A DNA stretch of 64,000 nt, from assembly GCA_028673005.1 (NCBI GenBank), contig CM054112.1, forward strand, positions 25,905,624 through 25,969,623. Reading direction: 5' to 3'. The stretch is from Tanypteryx hageni (Eukaryota > Arthropoda > Insecta > Odonata > Petaluridae). Position 1 is the stretch's first letter. Each line of letters begins with the position of its first letter. Under the pieces are notes generated by a model. It made no database searches, was not told the origin of the DNA, and worked only from the letters and a program-made list of their open reading frames with translations. This document shows, one piece after another, positions 1-11,276 of this stretch. Made by a program: the position numbers and the translations under genes.

Positions 1-110
1 TATTTAAAATTTAACTCATTCAAGCGCGATTGGTTGAATGTGACAGATTTAATTCCATGAAATGTAACAAAATTTTTATAAGTAAATATTGATAAATTTT
101 TGTTTAGACC

Positions 111-578
111 AGAGGTGCACAACTCAGAAGTCGGCACGGGCCAAAATCGACCTTGATTGGAACTTGGCGGGCCACTTTATGAAAGTTTTGTACATAAAAA
201 ATTTAAGTACACTAATGTAGATTCAGTGATTACCATTACAACTTTTACGACAATAATGAGGTGACAAACAAATATAATTTACTTACTCAATGGGATATGT
301 TGCACCGTTTTTCTCTCGCCATTCCACTTATATCAGGAGTAATGCTGGTAGTTGCCGTTCTTAGAATGTCTCTTAAACTGTCATTGCTGAACGTAATGTA
401 GCCTCGTTTAATTTCATAAGAGAATTTTTGTTCAAACATGCGATAAATATCCATAACAAATTTTACTTGTATTTTTTTACGGAAAAGGAAAGCACCAGCT
501 GAGTTAAATCCTACCGGGCCCCACAAAATGTGTCGGTGGGGAAAATCTGGCCCGCGGGCCGTATATTGTGTACTGCTG
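111..578 (-). mobile_element. Non-autonomous hAT-type element with TSD
   Basis: The left end reads CAGAGGTGCACAACTC and the right end, reverse-complemented, reads CAGCAGTACACAATAT, giving imperfect terminal inverted repeats that begin with CAG. The element is flanked by GTTTAGAC (103-110) and ATTTAGAC (579-586), a 7-of-8 match to an 8-bp target duplication, which is the hAT signature. At 468 bp it is far too short for a transposase gene. It is an internally deleted copy that keeps only the transposase C-terminus, on the minus strand. Confidence 0.75.
287..526 (-). pseudogene. hAT transposase C-terminal remnant
   Basis: This open frame of 79 codons lies inside the 111-578 element. Its last third (LRDILRTATTSITPDISGM then a KRCNISH ending) resembles the extreme C-terminus of ZBED/GTF2IRD2-type hAT transposases, where a NLR..LRIATT..TPDI pattern is followed by a KRCQxSH-like end. 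Nothing of the BED finger or catalytic core is present, so this is a relic and not a working gene. The family call is from memory of the consensus. Confidence 0.5.
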
Positions 579-1338
579 ATTTAGACATTGGGAAAACTAT
601 ATAGCAAAGAATTGACGGTAAAGTTCTTCATAATAGAAATATTTTTATTAAATAAAATCTTTTATTCTCTCAAAACATACGTACTCTATTTTAAATGTCA
701 GGGAATGGCATTAATTATATCTTTAGTTCTTGTGTTATTGCACCGGCCTATTTGATCTACGAAATGAATGATTTATTATCGCCGTAATAATAACAGTGCT
801 ATTCATTACCTTTATGTTTCTGCTTATGAAAACTTTTCACTGACGGAATTAAATCTTTAAATCGCCTAATAGTTGAAAATACGCGTCTTGGGATTATATG
901 TGAAAATCTCCAAAATTTAAAAATTTCTTTATTATATTTATTGTGTGTGCTTGCATTTAACGAAGATTTTAAATTAAATGATAAAATGTTATTATGTACG
1001 TTAGATTCATTCTGTTTCTAAATAAAGGAGAATTTAGCGTTCTTTCTCTTTGCAATATTGTAATGGCATGCATATCTACCGAGTAGTAATTACAATACTG
1101 AAAACAATTTTCTGTTTATATTTGTCATTTTTCCTTTTTTAAACGCCTTCTAATGGATAAGGAACGCTGAATGAACTCACAGCTGCAAAATAAAAGTGTT
1201 TATATGGTAAGTCGTGGGAGATCGGAATTACGAAACAGTTTTGAAGGACGCGCAACGCGACAGGGAAAAAAGTGACCGAAAAACAATAGGACCCAATGCT
1301 ATCACGTGCACCTGAGACCAAAGTACTACACGTGAGCT
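579..1338. other. AT-rich flank, no gene seen
   Basis: AT-rich sequence after the hAT copy. I see no exon, repeat family member or RNA gene. The next recognisable structure is the purine-rich tract. Confidence 0.5.
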
Positions 1339-2760
1339 TCCAAAGGGAGGGGAAGGGGAGAGGAAGAGGGAAATAGGAAGAGGGAGAGAGGAAGAAGGAG
1401 ATGGGAAGAGAGAGGAAGAGGGAGAGAGGAAGAGAGAGGAAGGAGGAGATGGGAAGAGGGAGAGAGGGAGAGAGAAAGAGGGAGAGAGGAAGAGGGAGGG
1501 AGGAAAAGGGAGAGAGGGAGGGAAGGAAAGAGAGATAAAAGAAAGAAAATATGTAGAGGAAGGAAAGAGGCAGAGAGGTCCGCCTCAGTAACGAATACGC
1601 CGCAAAAGGCACTTCCCCTACCCTCTCTCCTTATTCTCTCTTTTACCCTCTCTTCTTACCCTTTCTCCTTACCCTCTCTCCTTACCCTCTCTCCTACGCC
1701 CACTCCTCACTCACACTCCCTCTCTCTCTCTCAACGTCTCCCGCTATTTCCGAGCGGCCTGGCGCGCCATCCCCAAGAACTAGCCTCTCTCTCCTTTTCT
1801 CTCTCTCCCTCTTTCTCTCTCCACTCCACACTGCCTCGCGCTATTTTTGAGAACAACCGAATATCGCCACGCCCTTTGTTTAACTCCCAGGGATGCCGCA
1901 ACGGAGAGCCCTCTCTCCTCCTTCCTCCCTCCTTTTCTCCCTCTCTTTTCCTTCCTCCCTTATTTTCTTCCTCTTTTATTTTCTCCCTCTCTTTTCCTTC
2001 CTCCCTTATTTTCTTCCTCCCTCCTTTTCTCCCTCTCTTTTTCTTCCTCCCTTATTTTCTTCCTCCCTCTATTTCTCCCTCTCTCCTTTTCTTCCTCCCT
2101 CATTTTTTCCTCTTTCCTTTTCTCCTTTTCTCCCTCTCTCCTTCTCTCCCTCTCTCCTTTTCTTTCTCATTTTCTCTCTCTCCTTTTCTCCCTCTCTCCC
2201 TTTCTCCCTCCCCTTTTCTCCCTTTCTCCCTCTCTCCTTTTCTCTCTCTCTCCTTTTCTCCCTCTCCCCTTTTCTCCCTCTCTCCTTTTTTCCCTCTCTC
2301 CTTTTCTTCCTCCCTCCTTTTCTCACTCTCTTTTTCTCTCTCTCTCCTTCTCTCCCTCTCTCCTTTTCTCTCTCTCCTATTCTCTCTCCTTTTCTCCCTC
2401 TCTCCCTCCCCTTTTCTCCCTCTCTCTTTTTCTCCCTCTCTCCTTTTTACCCCTCCTTTTCTTCCTTCCTCCTTTCTCCCTCTCTCCTTTCCTCCTACCT
2501 TACCTCCCTCCTTCCCTTCCTTCTTCCTTCTCTTCTTTCCTCCCTCCATCCCTTCTTTTCTGCGTCCCCCTTTCCTCCCTCCCTCTCTTTCTTTCTCTTC
2601 TTCAGTACTTTTATCCAACCCTTTCACTCCTACAACCAAATAGAATAAAAAATCAACATCCCTTTTGTCCCTTAATCAAAAACCAGCCCCTATTATCTCT
2701 TGTCTCTCTTCCTTTCTTCCCTCATTCCTCTTCCCCCTCCCCTCCTAGCCGCACCTGAGA
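1339..2760. repeat. Polypurine tract facing a long polypyrimidine tract
   Basis: About 1339-1580 is almost pure A/G (GGGAGAGAGGAAGA units). About 1621-2760 is almost pure C/T, built from CTCTCTCC, TTTTCTCCC and TTCCTCCC units in imperfect array. The purine-rich strand therefore switches near 1600. All three frames stay open over hundreds of bases only because the composition lacks stop codons; the predicted Ser/Leu/Phe/Pro-rich or Arg/Glu/Lys-rich proteins are artefacts. Mirror-symmetric homopurine-homopyrimidine DNA of this length can form triplex (H-DNA). Confidence 0.9.
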
Positions 2761-3356
2761 TCCCGTCTGGTGATTTTCTAATCTCTCCGTCTCTCTCTCC
2801 TCTCTCCATCTCTCTCCTATCTCCGCTCTATTTTCCCCCTCGAAATCTATTCTCTTTCTTTGTAATTGTTTTCGTCTAATCCTCTAGGCCCGCACCTCCC
2901 TTACCGACTATACCATCCTATAGCCCGTTTGCGCTAATATTTTTTGATCCTCACCTAAACAATTGACCGATATAAAATTATCGCGCGATTTTTCAAGGTC
3001 CAGCCAAAGATTCCTCATGACTCTTTCCTGTCACATTTATTTTCCTCTCTCGCTGGCTTAAAATATTCTTTCGTTTTTATTCGTCGTCTCTTGTATAACA
3101 TTTTTTGCTTCAGATTAGTATCATTCCCATAAAACACGGATTTCCGTAATCAATATAAAGATAAATGTATGTATTTCGCATCATACATTTTATTCTTCTT
3201 TTATAAGAATAAGGTTCATCGACGCAACTTATGTTGAAGTCCAAGTATAAAAGATAATGATTATAAATACTTCCAATCCTGGTTTGAGGGGAAACTCGAC
3301 TATAATTCCAGAACATTTTTAACATTGAGAAAATAAACTGAAATGCATATGTATGT
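2761..3356. other. No gene seen
   Basis: Residual pyrimidine-rich sequence to about 2900, then AT-rich sequence with short spurious frames. Nothing recognisable. Confidence 0.5.
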
Positions 3357-3543
3357 GTAAAGCGAAGGCAAATCTCCGAAGCCAGTCAATTGGGATAAAA
3401 CCCGAATAAAAAGCCGGATAAAAGGCTTTTTATCCGGTATTTAATCCGGACATTTTACCCGCCTTTTATCCGGATTTTTTATCCAGCTTTTTATCCGGAT
3501 TTGATCCCATTTGACTGGCTTCGGTGATTTGCCTTCGCTTTAC
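3357..3543. mobile_element. Foldback MITE with GGATAAAA repeats
   Basis: The segment opens with GTAAAGCGAAGGCAAATC and closes with its reverse complement GATTTGCCTTCGCTTTAC. Inverted arms of about 58 bp match at roughly nine of ten positions (3357-3414 against 3486-3543). The interior is built of short repeats of GGATAAAA and its complement TTTTATCC. The whole 187-bp unit could fold into one long hairpin. The superfamily is unknown; no clear TSD was found. Confidence 0.8.
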
Positions 3544-6500
3544 AGTTTTACAGTAGCCAGTGTATCTCGCATTTCCCTTATGAAATATGTATATTTTGTT
3601 TGTTTGAGATATTGAGAATTTTATTTTACTTCATCTCTTAGCCTTTGCCTCAAGATGAAAGTTAATTTTTGAACGGCGAGTAGAGAAGAAATTTTTCGTA
3701 TTTAAAACTATATCAGCAAAAAATCTTACATAATCAAAATTCACGTCAATTGATATCTTCAACGACAATTGTCATATCTTGCATTTGCATCGATTCGAAG
3801 CTTTGAAACCTCGCGGAGATAATACGTCACCGATAATGTGTATTTTGAATATCTGACTAGCCTTGAAAATCCGCGAGGTTGGTGCACAACCTTGTGACGT
3901 AGCAGAAATCTTATTATCGTCCGGCTCTTACGCCTTCCATCCGGACTCCCTGCACAGGAGATCCCCGCCAAATCTTCGGTGAGCTCATTTCTCCCTCATC
4001 CACCCTCCCTCCTCATCTTTCTTCCTCCCACCCTTCTCCCTCTCTAACCCTTCCACTCCTCTCTCTCTTCCACTAACTCTCGCATAGTAGGAACTCGGTG
4101 ACTCTCAGAGTCACATGGCGCCTCTTTCCGCGTCTTGCCGTTCTTTTCCTTGATAGCATCTTTCTTCCTCTTCCCTCCTCTCCCTCTCTTTCTCTCTCCC
4201 TCCCTCTACCTCCTCTCTTTCCAAAGAGACCCGTTTGAGTACCCGCTTTACGATGGAATGGAAAAGGGTCCCTTTTTATTGCGTTCAAAAGATCATCAAA
4301 GCTTATTTAAAAGGAGAAAAATCAGTTTCTCAGATCGCCTCCTTGTGGCAGGCTACCCATCGTACGCCGCTGTGTACAGATCCTGCGTGAGTTAAGGAAA
4401 TCTCTTTCGAGCGCTTAAAATCCGATCCGATTTTTAAACGGTTTTATTCGGATGATTTTGAACTATAGACGAAGGTTCGAAATTAATTCAATAGATTGCC
4501 AATCGGATGAAGTATAGACTACGTGAAATGCGAGAAATCGTGTTTAAGTAAAAATTATTTCTCCGGCTTTGCTCAGACTTTAATTTGGTGCATTAGGATA
4601 CATACTATCAGAAAAATAATATGTAAACGCGATCACAGATTTATGGGTTTACACAAGACATTTCCAAAAGCAAACCATACCGTTATTTTTTTCTGCTACA
4701 ATACGAGCTGGTTAATTCCCCTTTGAATTACGAGATATATTTAGGAAATATTATAAATTGTTGTCGGATGAACTTCGTACCTATGTATTTATTTCCTAAT
4801 TTAGAATTTCATCTTGACGTAAAATATTATTGAAAAATGAAGTTCATAAATGGAATAACGGGTAATTTAAATAAGAGTTACTTTGTATGAGTGCTAGTTA
4901 AACTTGATGCGCTATGCGACTTTTATATGAACTCGGCAATTTTGCTAACAGATCGACTTAAGCATGTTGAAATATATGGTGGCATCATTATATTAGTTAT
5001 TTTTTATAAAGTAAAGCCTAATTATATTTAGTGTATATTGAGGCATATTTTTTATTACATGATAATAATAATAAAAATAATTCCGATGAACTAATTACAT
5101 AATTAGTTCAATATGGTTGGCGAAAATAGTCAATGTTTTGCTGCGTTCATCAAAGATAAAATATAAAATCACAGCTGTGATAAGATGCCGAGAATTTCAG
5201 CTTTTGTAACTCTGTTGTTGGTGGCTGATATATGGATAGTAATATTAAACGTTTGAAACATTTTTTGCTCGTCAAAACCTGAAGAAAAATACTTAACTCA
5301 CGAAATGAAAAATAAGATTTTTTGTGCGCCACCAAAACCCAATACGGCATCATCAGGGTAAATTAACTTCCTAGACTCCGTATAGTCATTTTTCTGAAGC
5401 TTTATAGAAATTTTCAGACCCCCAGACTGGGCCTTCTCGTATCTACCCATTAGAATAACGCGACTTTTATCTGTGTTTGCCGAGGTTCCCTCCAAGTCTT
5501 CCCAATTTCATAGAGTTTAAAGATAGACATATAGTCAAAGCACGCATCCCCTCAGAATGTTTTAAGCTATAGAGTGTTTCAAAAACTTTCAACGTCGAAG
5601 CGCACAAGCCTTTTTTATTTCAATCTAAAAATACGGTGACCAGAAATCGGTCCAATTCGTTGTCTCATTTGATTTACGCAGGAAAAGTTGCCAAGCGGCA
5701 ATTAGTTCCATCTTCCGTCAATATAATTTATAACTATAGGAATTTTTTATCAGATCAAAAAATTATTAAAATTTGGGCGGTCTTATACTATGTAGATAAA
5801 TTAAGCCATCAGAAAAGGGTTCAAATCTGATCTGGAGATAAAATAAGTGCTTCAAAATTATGCTGAATTTTAGTTTATATAACACGTTCTCGTGTAGTTA
5901 CCGAAGTTTTAATCAATTTTATAATGATTAAATCGGCAATGGCTTAAAAATATTTAATGACAAGTTATAATCTACTCGTCATTAATTAATTTTAAAAATT
6001 ATTTTTGGTAAATGCGAACTTACAAATTGTGGGTTAGTTTGAAATTAAAATTCTGCAACATTCATGAAAATATTTTGGCAAATATCAGCTAAATTTTTCT
6101 AATGAAACAGTCTAAAGACATCAAAATTTCATTTTTATGCAACGTGCTAACACAATACGCTGCCACAATAATTATATTTGTTTATGTAAAGTTAAATAAA
6201 AAGCGTAAAATAAAATTTTACATTCCGTCGAAAAATAAGTTTGTCAGTGTGAAATGAACTCTAGCCTAGCATATATTTTCCGAAATATTTCTGAGGGATG
6301 ACGGAACAAAATAGTTGGCTGCCTGTCATAACGCCACAAATGACTTAATTGGTTCTTTCTTGACCGGCCAAGTTTGCTGAGCTTCCAATTTAATCTTCCC
6401 GCAGGATCGAATGCCAGCCAGACCCTAACCATTGTGACGTTATCAGAATCCATAAATTAACAATACGGTAAATATTTAACAGAAATAAAACTCTTATTTT

Positions 6501-6998
6501 AACTTCACTCAATGTATTCATTAGCGTATCCAAATCTCACTCGATCTCAGCGCAGGACTTAATGAAGTCACATTTATGTTAAGCTTAGAATGAGACACGA
6601 TTTAAGAGACACTTCTAATGCTCTTGCATTCAAATCATTTATCAGCCAACTACTACATTTTCGGGTTTGAAATTAAATATGACCTTTTTCTCATTGGACA
6701 TTGCTTTATTACGAGTTGATTAAACTTTTTTAATGGTATTGTTTTTTTAATGTATCGTTTCAAATCACTGAGTGATATATATTAATTTTGCTATTTAAGT
6801 TTCTCAGTAGCTCTATATACCATTTCCCAAACATCCCCTTACTCGTGCGTGTGACTCGGTTTGACAGATTTTTTAAAATTCTTTTGATTAAGCCTTTTGG
6901 TACCGGCAAACACCATTTGGTGATATGAGTGACTTCTCTTCCGGTTCTACATGAGGAAAAATCACCTAACACTATGCTCGCGATTCTAATTAATCGTA
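3544..6998. other. Intergenic, no supported gene
   Basis: AT-rich intergenic DNA. It holds short C/T-rich runs at about 3990-4075 and 4160-4215 and an 11-bp inverted pair AACCTCGCGGA / TCCGCGAGGTT near 3807 and 3870. The open frames are all under 90 codons, show no recognisable domain and lack convincing splice signals. Confidence 0.5.
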
Positions 6999-7088
6999 TT
7001 AACCCCTCAACGTCGCCATACGTGCACTGCACCGACCCTGTACGTTTGGCTTAATTTTGCTTTTACTTGATCAAATACTATAGTATCT

Positions 7089-7957
7089 GTTTTTACTTTC
7101 CCATATATGTAGTATAAGCAAGTATTGTTATCGTGAAAAAATTCGACTTGGAGATTTTGAAGGAAATGCACGTTTTTGGTGTCCCTGAGTCCATAAAAGT
7201 GGTTTTCGCCATGCCGTCTGTCTGTCGGTCTGTTCACTGATCTAAGGACCAAACTCGTTCATGAAATCGAATGATATCTCGTATTTGTTCAATATATCAT
7301 CTTTTGCAGGTATTTTTTCATAAAAATGATATTGCACAAAAATTAAGGGTAGTTTATTCTTGGCGACTTTTTGAAAAATTTGATTTACTCAAAAATGGCT
7401 CCAGAGAATTTGATTAAAATCTACCAATTGTAGAGCCTGATGTCACAAATAATACTACTTAAGCCATATATCTCTTGAACACTCTATACGCAGTCCAGTG
7501 ACATTATAATGTACACTAAGCTACCTTACCTAAACCTTATGACGTCACGCCTCCGCAGCGATCCATTCAAACTCTTATTACAGCCTTACGGTTAAACTAA
7601 ATCGAATGATAGCTCATATTTAAGGATAATATCATTCATAAAATACATTCTGATGAGATAAACGATATTGCGCAACAAACAAGGGTACTTTATTCTAGAA
7701 TATTTTGAAACAAAATTCGATTTACTCAAAAATGGCTCAAAGGATTTCGATTTAAATCATATAAATCGTACAGCCTGATGTCAAAGATGATACTAACTAA
7801 GCCAAAAAGTTACTATGTATCGTCCAGTGGCATTATTTCTGTACAAGACGCTCAGCGCACGCGTCAGAGGGGAGAGTTAATTTCGGGGCAAAAAGTGTAG
7901 TGAGATCAAACGTATATACGTGTATGAGAAAGTTTGTGCAATGTGTATTGCGCGTTT
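7089..7957 (+). repeat. Dispersed 0.87-kb repeat module, copy 1
   Basis: Closely matches 21278-22146 over nearly its full length, sharing GTGTCCCTGAGTCCATAAAA, a run ending GCCGTCTGTCTGTCGGTCTG, and the end GTGTAGTGAGATCAAAC. Inside are two diverged tandem units, about 7265-7512 and 7601-7838; each starts with TCGAATGATA and ends with CCAGTGRCATTAT. A short reverse-strand fragment of the left end lies at about 25030-25122. No coding capacity was seen. Confidence 0.85.
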
Positions 7958-8296
7958 ATTTCTTATGCGTCAACACTTCAGAGTTTTATAGAAAGGGAGG
8001 AAGAATGGTCTTTGGGTCTGGGCTAGTGCTTGGTTTAGCATCTCTTGAGGACAATAAAATGAGATTAAGAGAGAGAAACACTTGTCTGACATCACTGCAC
8101 AAACAATCCGTCTTGACCGAAAGTGTGATCAGTGCGCATAGGAAGCGCTTGGATCGCACAACAAATATGCTCTTGCCGCTCTGAAGAAGTAAGTCTTAGG
8201 GAAGCATTTACGCTGTACGGAGGGAGCTATTGTTCGTTATTTTAACTGTGATTACTTTTGTTTAATTTCTAACAGGTTAAAAGAGTCGAAGTTATC

Positions 8297-8575
8297 ATGG
8301 CGTCAACAAGTAAAAAATGCAAGCAATAACTGGTGATAAAAACGAGACGGAATACTTATTTGAAAGTGATTCGGACGAAAGTGTATTTATTTATTATAAA
8401 TTGGGAAGTCACCTTTCTTCCTAAGATTTTTAACTGACCAGCTATTCATTGCACTACCTCTGAGATACCCATTGCGCGTAGGCCAGAGGGAATCAGCAGG
8501 TCGTAAAAAAGGAAGTGCCAGTTCAGACAGTGGTAGTGGGAATCATGTTGAAGATCGTGCTCAAATTACTAACGT
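8297..8575 (+). pseudogene. Possible piggyBac transposase N-terminal remnant
   Basis: One frame from about 8344 reads ETEYLFESDSDESVF. Another, about 8480-8575, reads RESAGRKKGSASSDSGSG. Acidic Ser/Asp-rich N-termini (SDSDE) are common in piggyBac-type transposases, and the location inside a TTAA-flanked element agrees with this. There is no DDE domain, frames are broken and the identification rests on composition only. Confidence 0.25.
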
Positions 8576-9030
8576 AAAAACCTATATTTTTGTCATTTTT
8601 TGTTGAATGATCAAGTACGAAACCTCATTTCTCTCCTGCCCCTGCGCGCTTCTAGCATATTTTTTTACTCTTATTTAAATGTTTTTTTTCCGATAAACTT
8701 ACGAGGAATATGTAGAAATCTACGATAAAGCAGTATATATGAAGTAATCCGTAAACCTGGAATAAAGACGTGCGATATAGCGCTTCTGTGAAAGCTTAAA
8801 AAACTTCATCAAACCGTTTCACCCAAAAGAAATACATAAAAAAATTTAAAAAATATAGTTTAGATACTCGTTGTTTTACGCAAATTCCAAAAAAATCAGA
8901 TGAATCCAATCAAAAGGTAAAAAGTTATGCATTTATAAATAAGTTTACCCCGGATTAGCTAATTCATTTAAATGTCCTCCGACCTCTGGGATGGCTTTGA
9001 TTTAAATGGCCTCCGCGCTTGAGGGGTTAA

Positions 9031-10602
9031 GCCTAGAATTGCTTGGGAGAAGAAACTAATCTGCGTAGGAATGCTGCTGTTTCTTGAATTAACATTGCAA
9101 TTTCCGTAATTTTTATTCGTATTAACAGATTCACTGTTTCCAAATCTATTTCCATTTCATGGAAGTTTTATTTATTAAAATACTAGGTTTTCTCATTGCC
9201 AAGATTTTTCACAATTGATTTTTTCTCTGGGATTTGTCGTTTTATTTTTAAGCATAATATAGTATATTCACTCTGTGAATTACCTTCGCAGTCGTAACCG
9301 CTCGGCTACTGTTTTAGAATTTTGTGAACAATCTTAACTTCGAAATTGAAGAATTTGTTTGCATAACATATAAGGATCGGAGATTTTATTATTTTGAAAT
9401 TTTCGCCAAAGTGATTCACAAAACATGTTGTACTTGTGATATTTTACGGTGACAATGAGATAAAATATATATAAAATCAGAAAGTGGTGAAAGGGATAAT
9501 TGTTAATAATTTTTTTCAATCTTAACGGAATTTCGATTTGATAACTCGGACGAAATTAGAGCATTTGGCATAACTTTCATATCCAAACAAGAATCAAATC
9601 TCAGCGATTAATAGATTTAATTCATGGTTGCAAGTGTGCCAGCCATACGGCAGGGCAAGACGGGTGATCGCCCGTGGTGCCGAGATGGCAGAGCGCCCTC
9701 GAGCCTCCGGATTACACTTGGTGTCCTACATAGTTCGACGCCTTTCTCAGGGAAAGCAATTTACTTGAGGGCTCGTTAGCCCCGATAACGAGGTAATCAG
9801 GTTATATTTAAAAAACACGATCGAAAATCTTTTATATACTCGCAGTAGTTTTTTTTGATTTAGCATTTAATAATTTGAAAGCTAATTTTACACAGTGAAT
9901 TTTAAAAATGCGCAGTTTATTTAATTCAGCGTTATTTCATCTAAAAATTCTTTTTCGCTCTCAATCATTTCCAAAGAACTTGAGAAAATTGAACTCATGT
10001 TGATTATTTCCCATTTGTTTTGTCAACGGATAGTGCGAATGCGATACATTTGGACTGAAATATGATTCCCTACTTGTCGAACTATTGACCTCTGGCTGCT
10101 CCATTTGTTCTCTTCTTGTACAACAGATGTCGCATTTAACACAATTAGCTCCAGAAGGTCGACCTGCCGTTGCTATAATTGAAAGTTCAAAGCTGTATCG
10201 TGGAATCATTTGATCTCTGACATGGCTATAGTTTGGATTTGGAAGGTTAATTTGGGACGTTTAAAGTTTGATCACATGCTTTAGAGCCAATGATACAAAA
10301 TATTTTCGGTGTAAAGGGCAAAAGTCAGTTAATTTAGACATCTCTACAAAAGCGCTTCCTCTCTAACTCTTGACCTTCTGATTAAGAGCACTTTTTTGAA
10401 AACGGTCCAGTGATTCTTGGAAGGTAAATCTGAATTATACTGCATGGATGGTAAATATTTGATACCCAACAATAAAGTCAGATATGAAGGTATAAACATA
10501 AAAGACATAATTTTCTGGAAGTTATGTTGACTGGAGCAAGTAAAGAAAAGCTATTTATTTTTGTTTCAACAGGGAACTATCGAGCTCATCTTATGGCTGA
10601 AA
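9031..10602. other. No gene seen; possible tRNA-like segment near 9640-9800
   Basis: AT-rich DNA with one GC-richer island at about 9640-9800 (contains TGGTGCCGAGATGGCAGAGC). The island resembles a box-A-like tRNA or SINE head, but no box B follows at the right distance and no cloverleaf could be drawn. I treat it as an unclassified repeat. Confidence 0.35.
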
Positions 10603-10708
10603 AATATTCAAGAACAAGCACTTAAAAATATATACTTGCCACAGGTATCTCGGGTATTGGAGATACCTGAGGCAAGTATATTTTTTAAATTGCTTGTCCT
10701 TGAATATT
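10603..10708. repeat. 106-nt near-perfect hairpin
   Basis: Arms 10603-10650 and 10661-10708 pair at 43 of 48 positions around a 10-nt loop (CGGGTATTGG). The left arm starts AATATTCAAGAACAAGCA and the right arm ends in the matching complement. The size and long stem fit either a tiny MITE or a microRNA-like precursor. It lies 434 bp upstream of the first bestrophin exon in the window and is probably intronic. Confidence 0.8.
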
Positions 10709-11141
10709 ATTGTTTCGGTAAAAGGAAAGGATGCACTTTGTCAATTTGTCAATAAGCAAATAATCATGAAGAAATAACTTTAATTTACTTTGAGTGACCT
10801 ATTATGGAAGTACATATCATTTTATGCATTCAGTCCCCATATTTGTTTCTTGCTGTTTTATATCTAAGTTATTTATTTAAAATTTTAATTTTGTTTTTTT
10901 ATCAATTAATTTTTAGTTTACTTTTATCATAAAATTAACATATTTTGTATATAATAAATTTGACTTTATTCCAATTTATTCATTAAATAATCATCCTTTG
11001 CAATAATGTTTCCCTAATAAAACATGAACAATTTTATTTTTTAAATGACATGAAATTTAAATACTGTCAGAATAGTACGGATATTGCCATCAATTTAAAT
11101 ATCAGGTTTCTCTAACCTATCTTTTTTATGTTATTCCATAG

Positions 11142-11276
11142 ATTGTTCGAGAAGGTAGTTGTCTACTGCGATACATTCATCAATCTCATCCCACTGTCCT
11201 TTGTACTTGGTTTCTACGTTGCTTACGTGGCAGCAAGATGGTGGCAGCAGTACATGGCCATTCCTTGGCCAGACAA
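11142..11276 (+). CDS. BEST: Bestrophin exon a: pore neck
   Basis: Acceptor TTCCATAG and donor AA|GTGAGC. It encodes [20 protein letters not shown] and continues to [13 protein letters not shown]. The neck positions I, F and F of IPLSFVLGF that gate bestrophin channels are all conserved. The exon begins with the last base of a codon and ends with two bases of a Lys codon, matching the next exon's phase. The following intron is 18,290 bp. Confidence 0.95.

Larger units (their letters stand above)
7003..9026. mobile_element. piggyBac-like element flanked by TTAA
   Basis: Left end TTAA then CCCCTCAACGTCGCC (TTAA at 6999-7002). The right end, read on the opposite strand, is TTAA then CCCCTCAAGCGCGGA (TTAA at 9027-9030). 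TTAA target sites with C-rich inverted ends are diagnostic of piggyBac-type transposons. The roughly 2.0-kb interior has no intact transposase; it holds a diverged repeat module (7089-7957) and a short acidic coding-like remnant near 8344. Shared inverted-repeat identity is only 8 bp plus scattered matches, so the pairing is likely but not certain. Confidence 0.55.

Noticed and set aside
1847..2758. Open frame of 303 codons plus overlapping frames of 255, 251 and 179 codons
   Set aside because: They lie wholly in the C/T tract; every frame is open because stop codons cannot form. The Ser/Leu/Phe/Pro composition reflects the repeat.
3806..3885. 11-bp perfect inverted pair AACCTCGCGGA / TCCGCGAGGTT
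   Set aside because: Short arms with a loop of about 50 bases and no other transposon or RNA feature; could be chance.
9640..9800. Possible tRNA gene
   Set aside because: Box-A-like sequence only; no box B at the right spacing and no cloverleaf.
1..11141. Search for the bestrophin N-terminal exon
   Set aside because: No segment encoding the conserved RWRGS.YK-type start with a matching phase-2 donor was found; it is probably upstream of the window.
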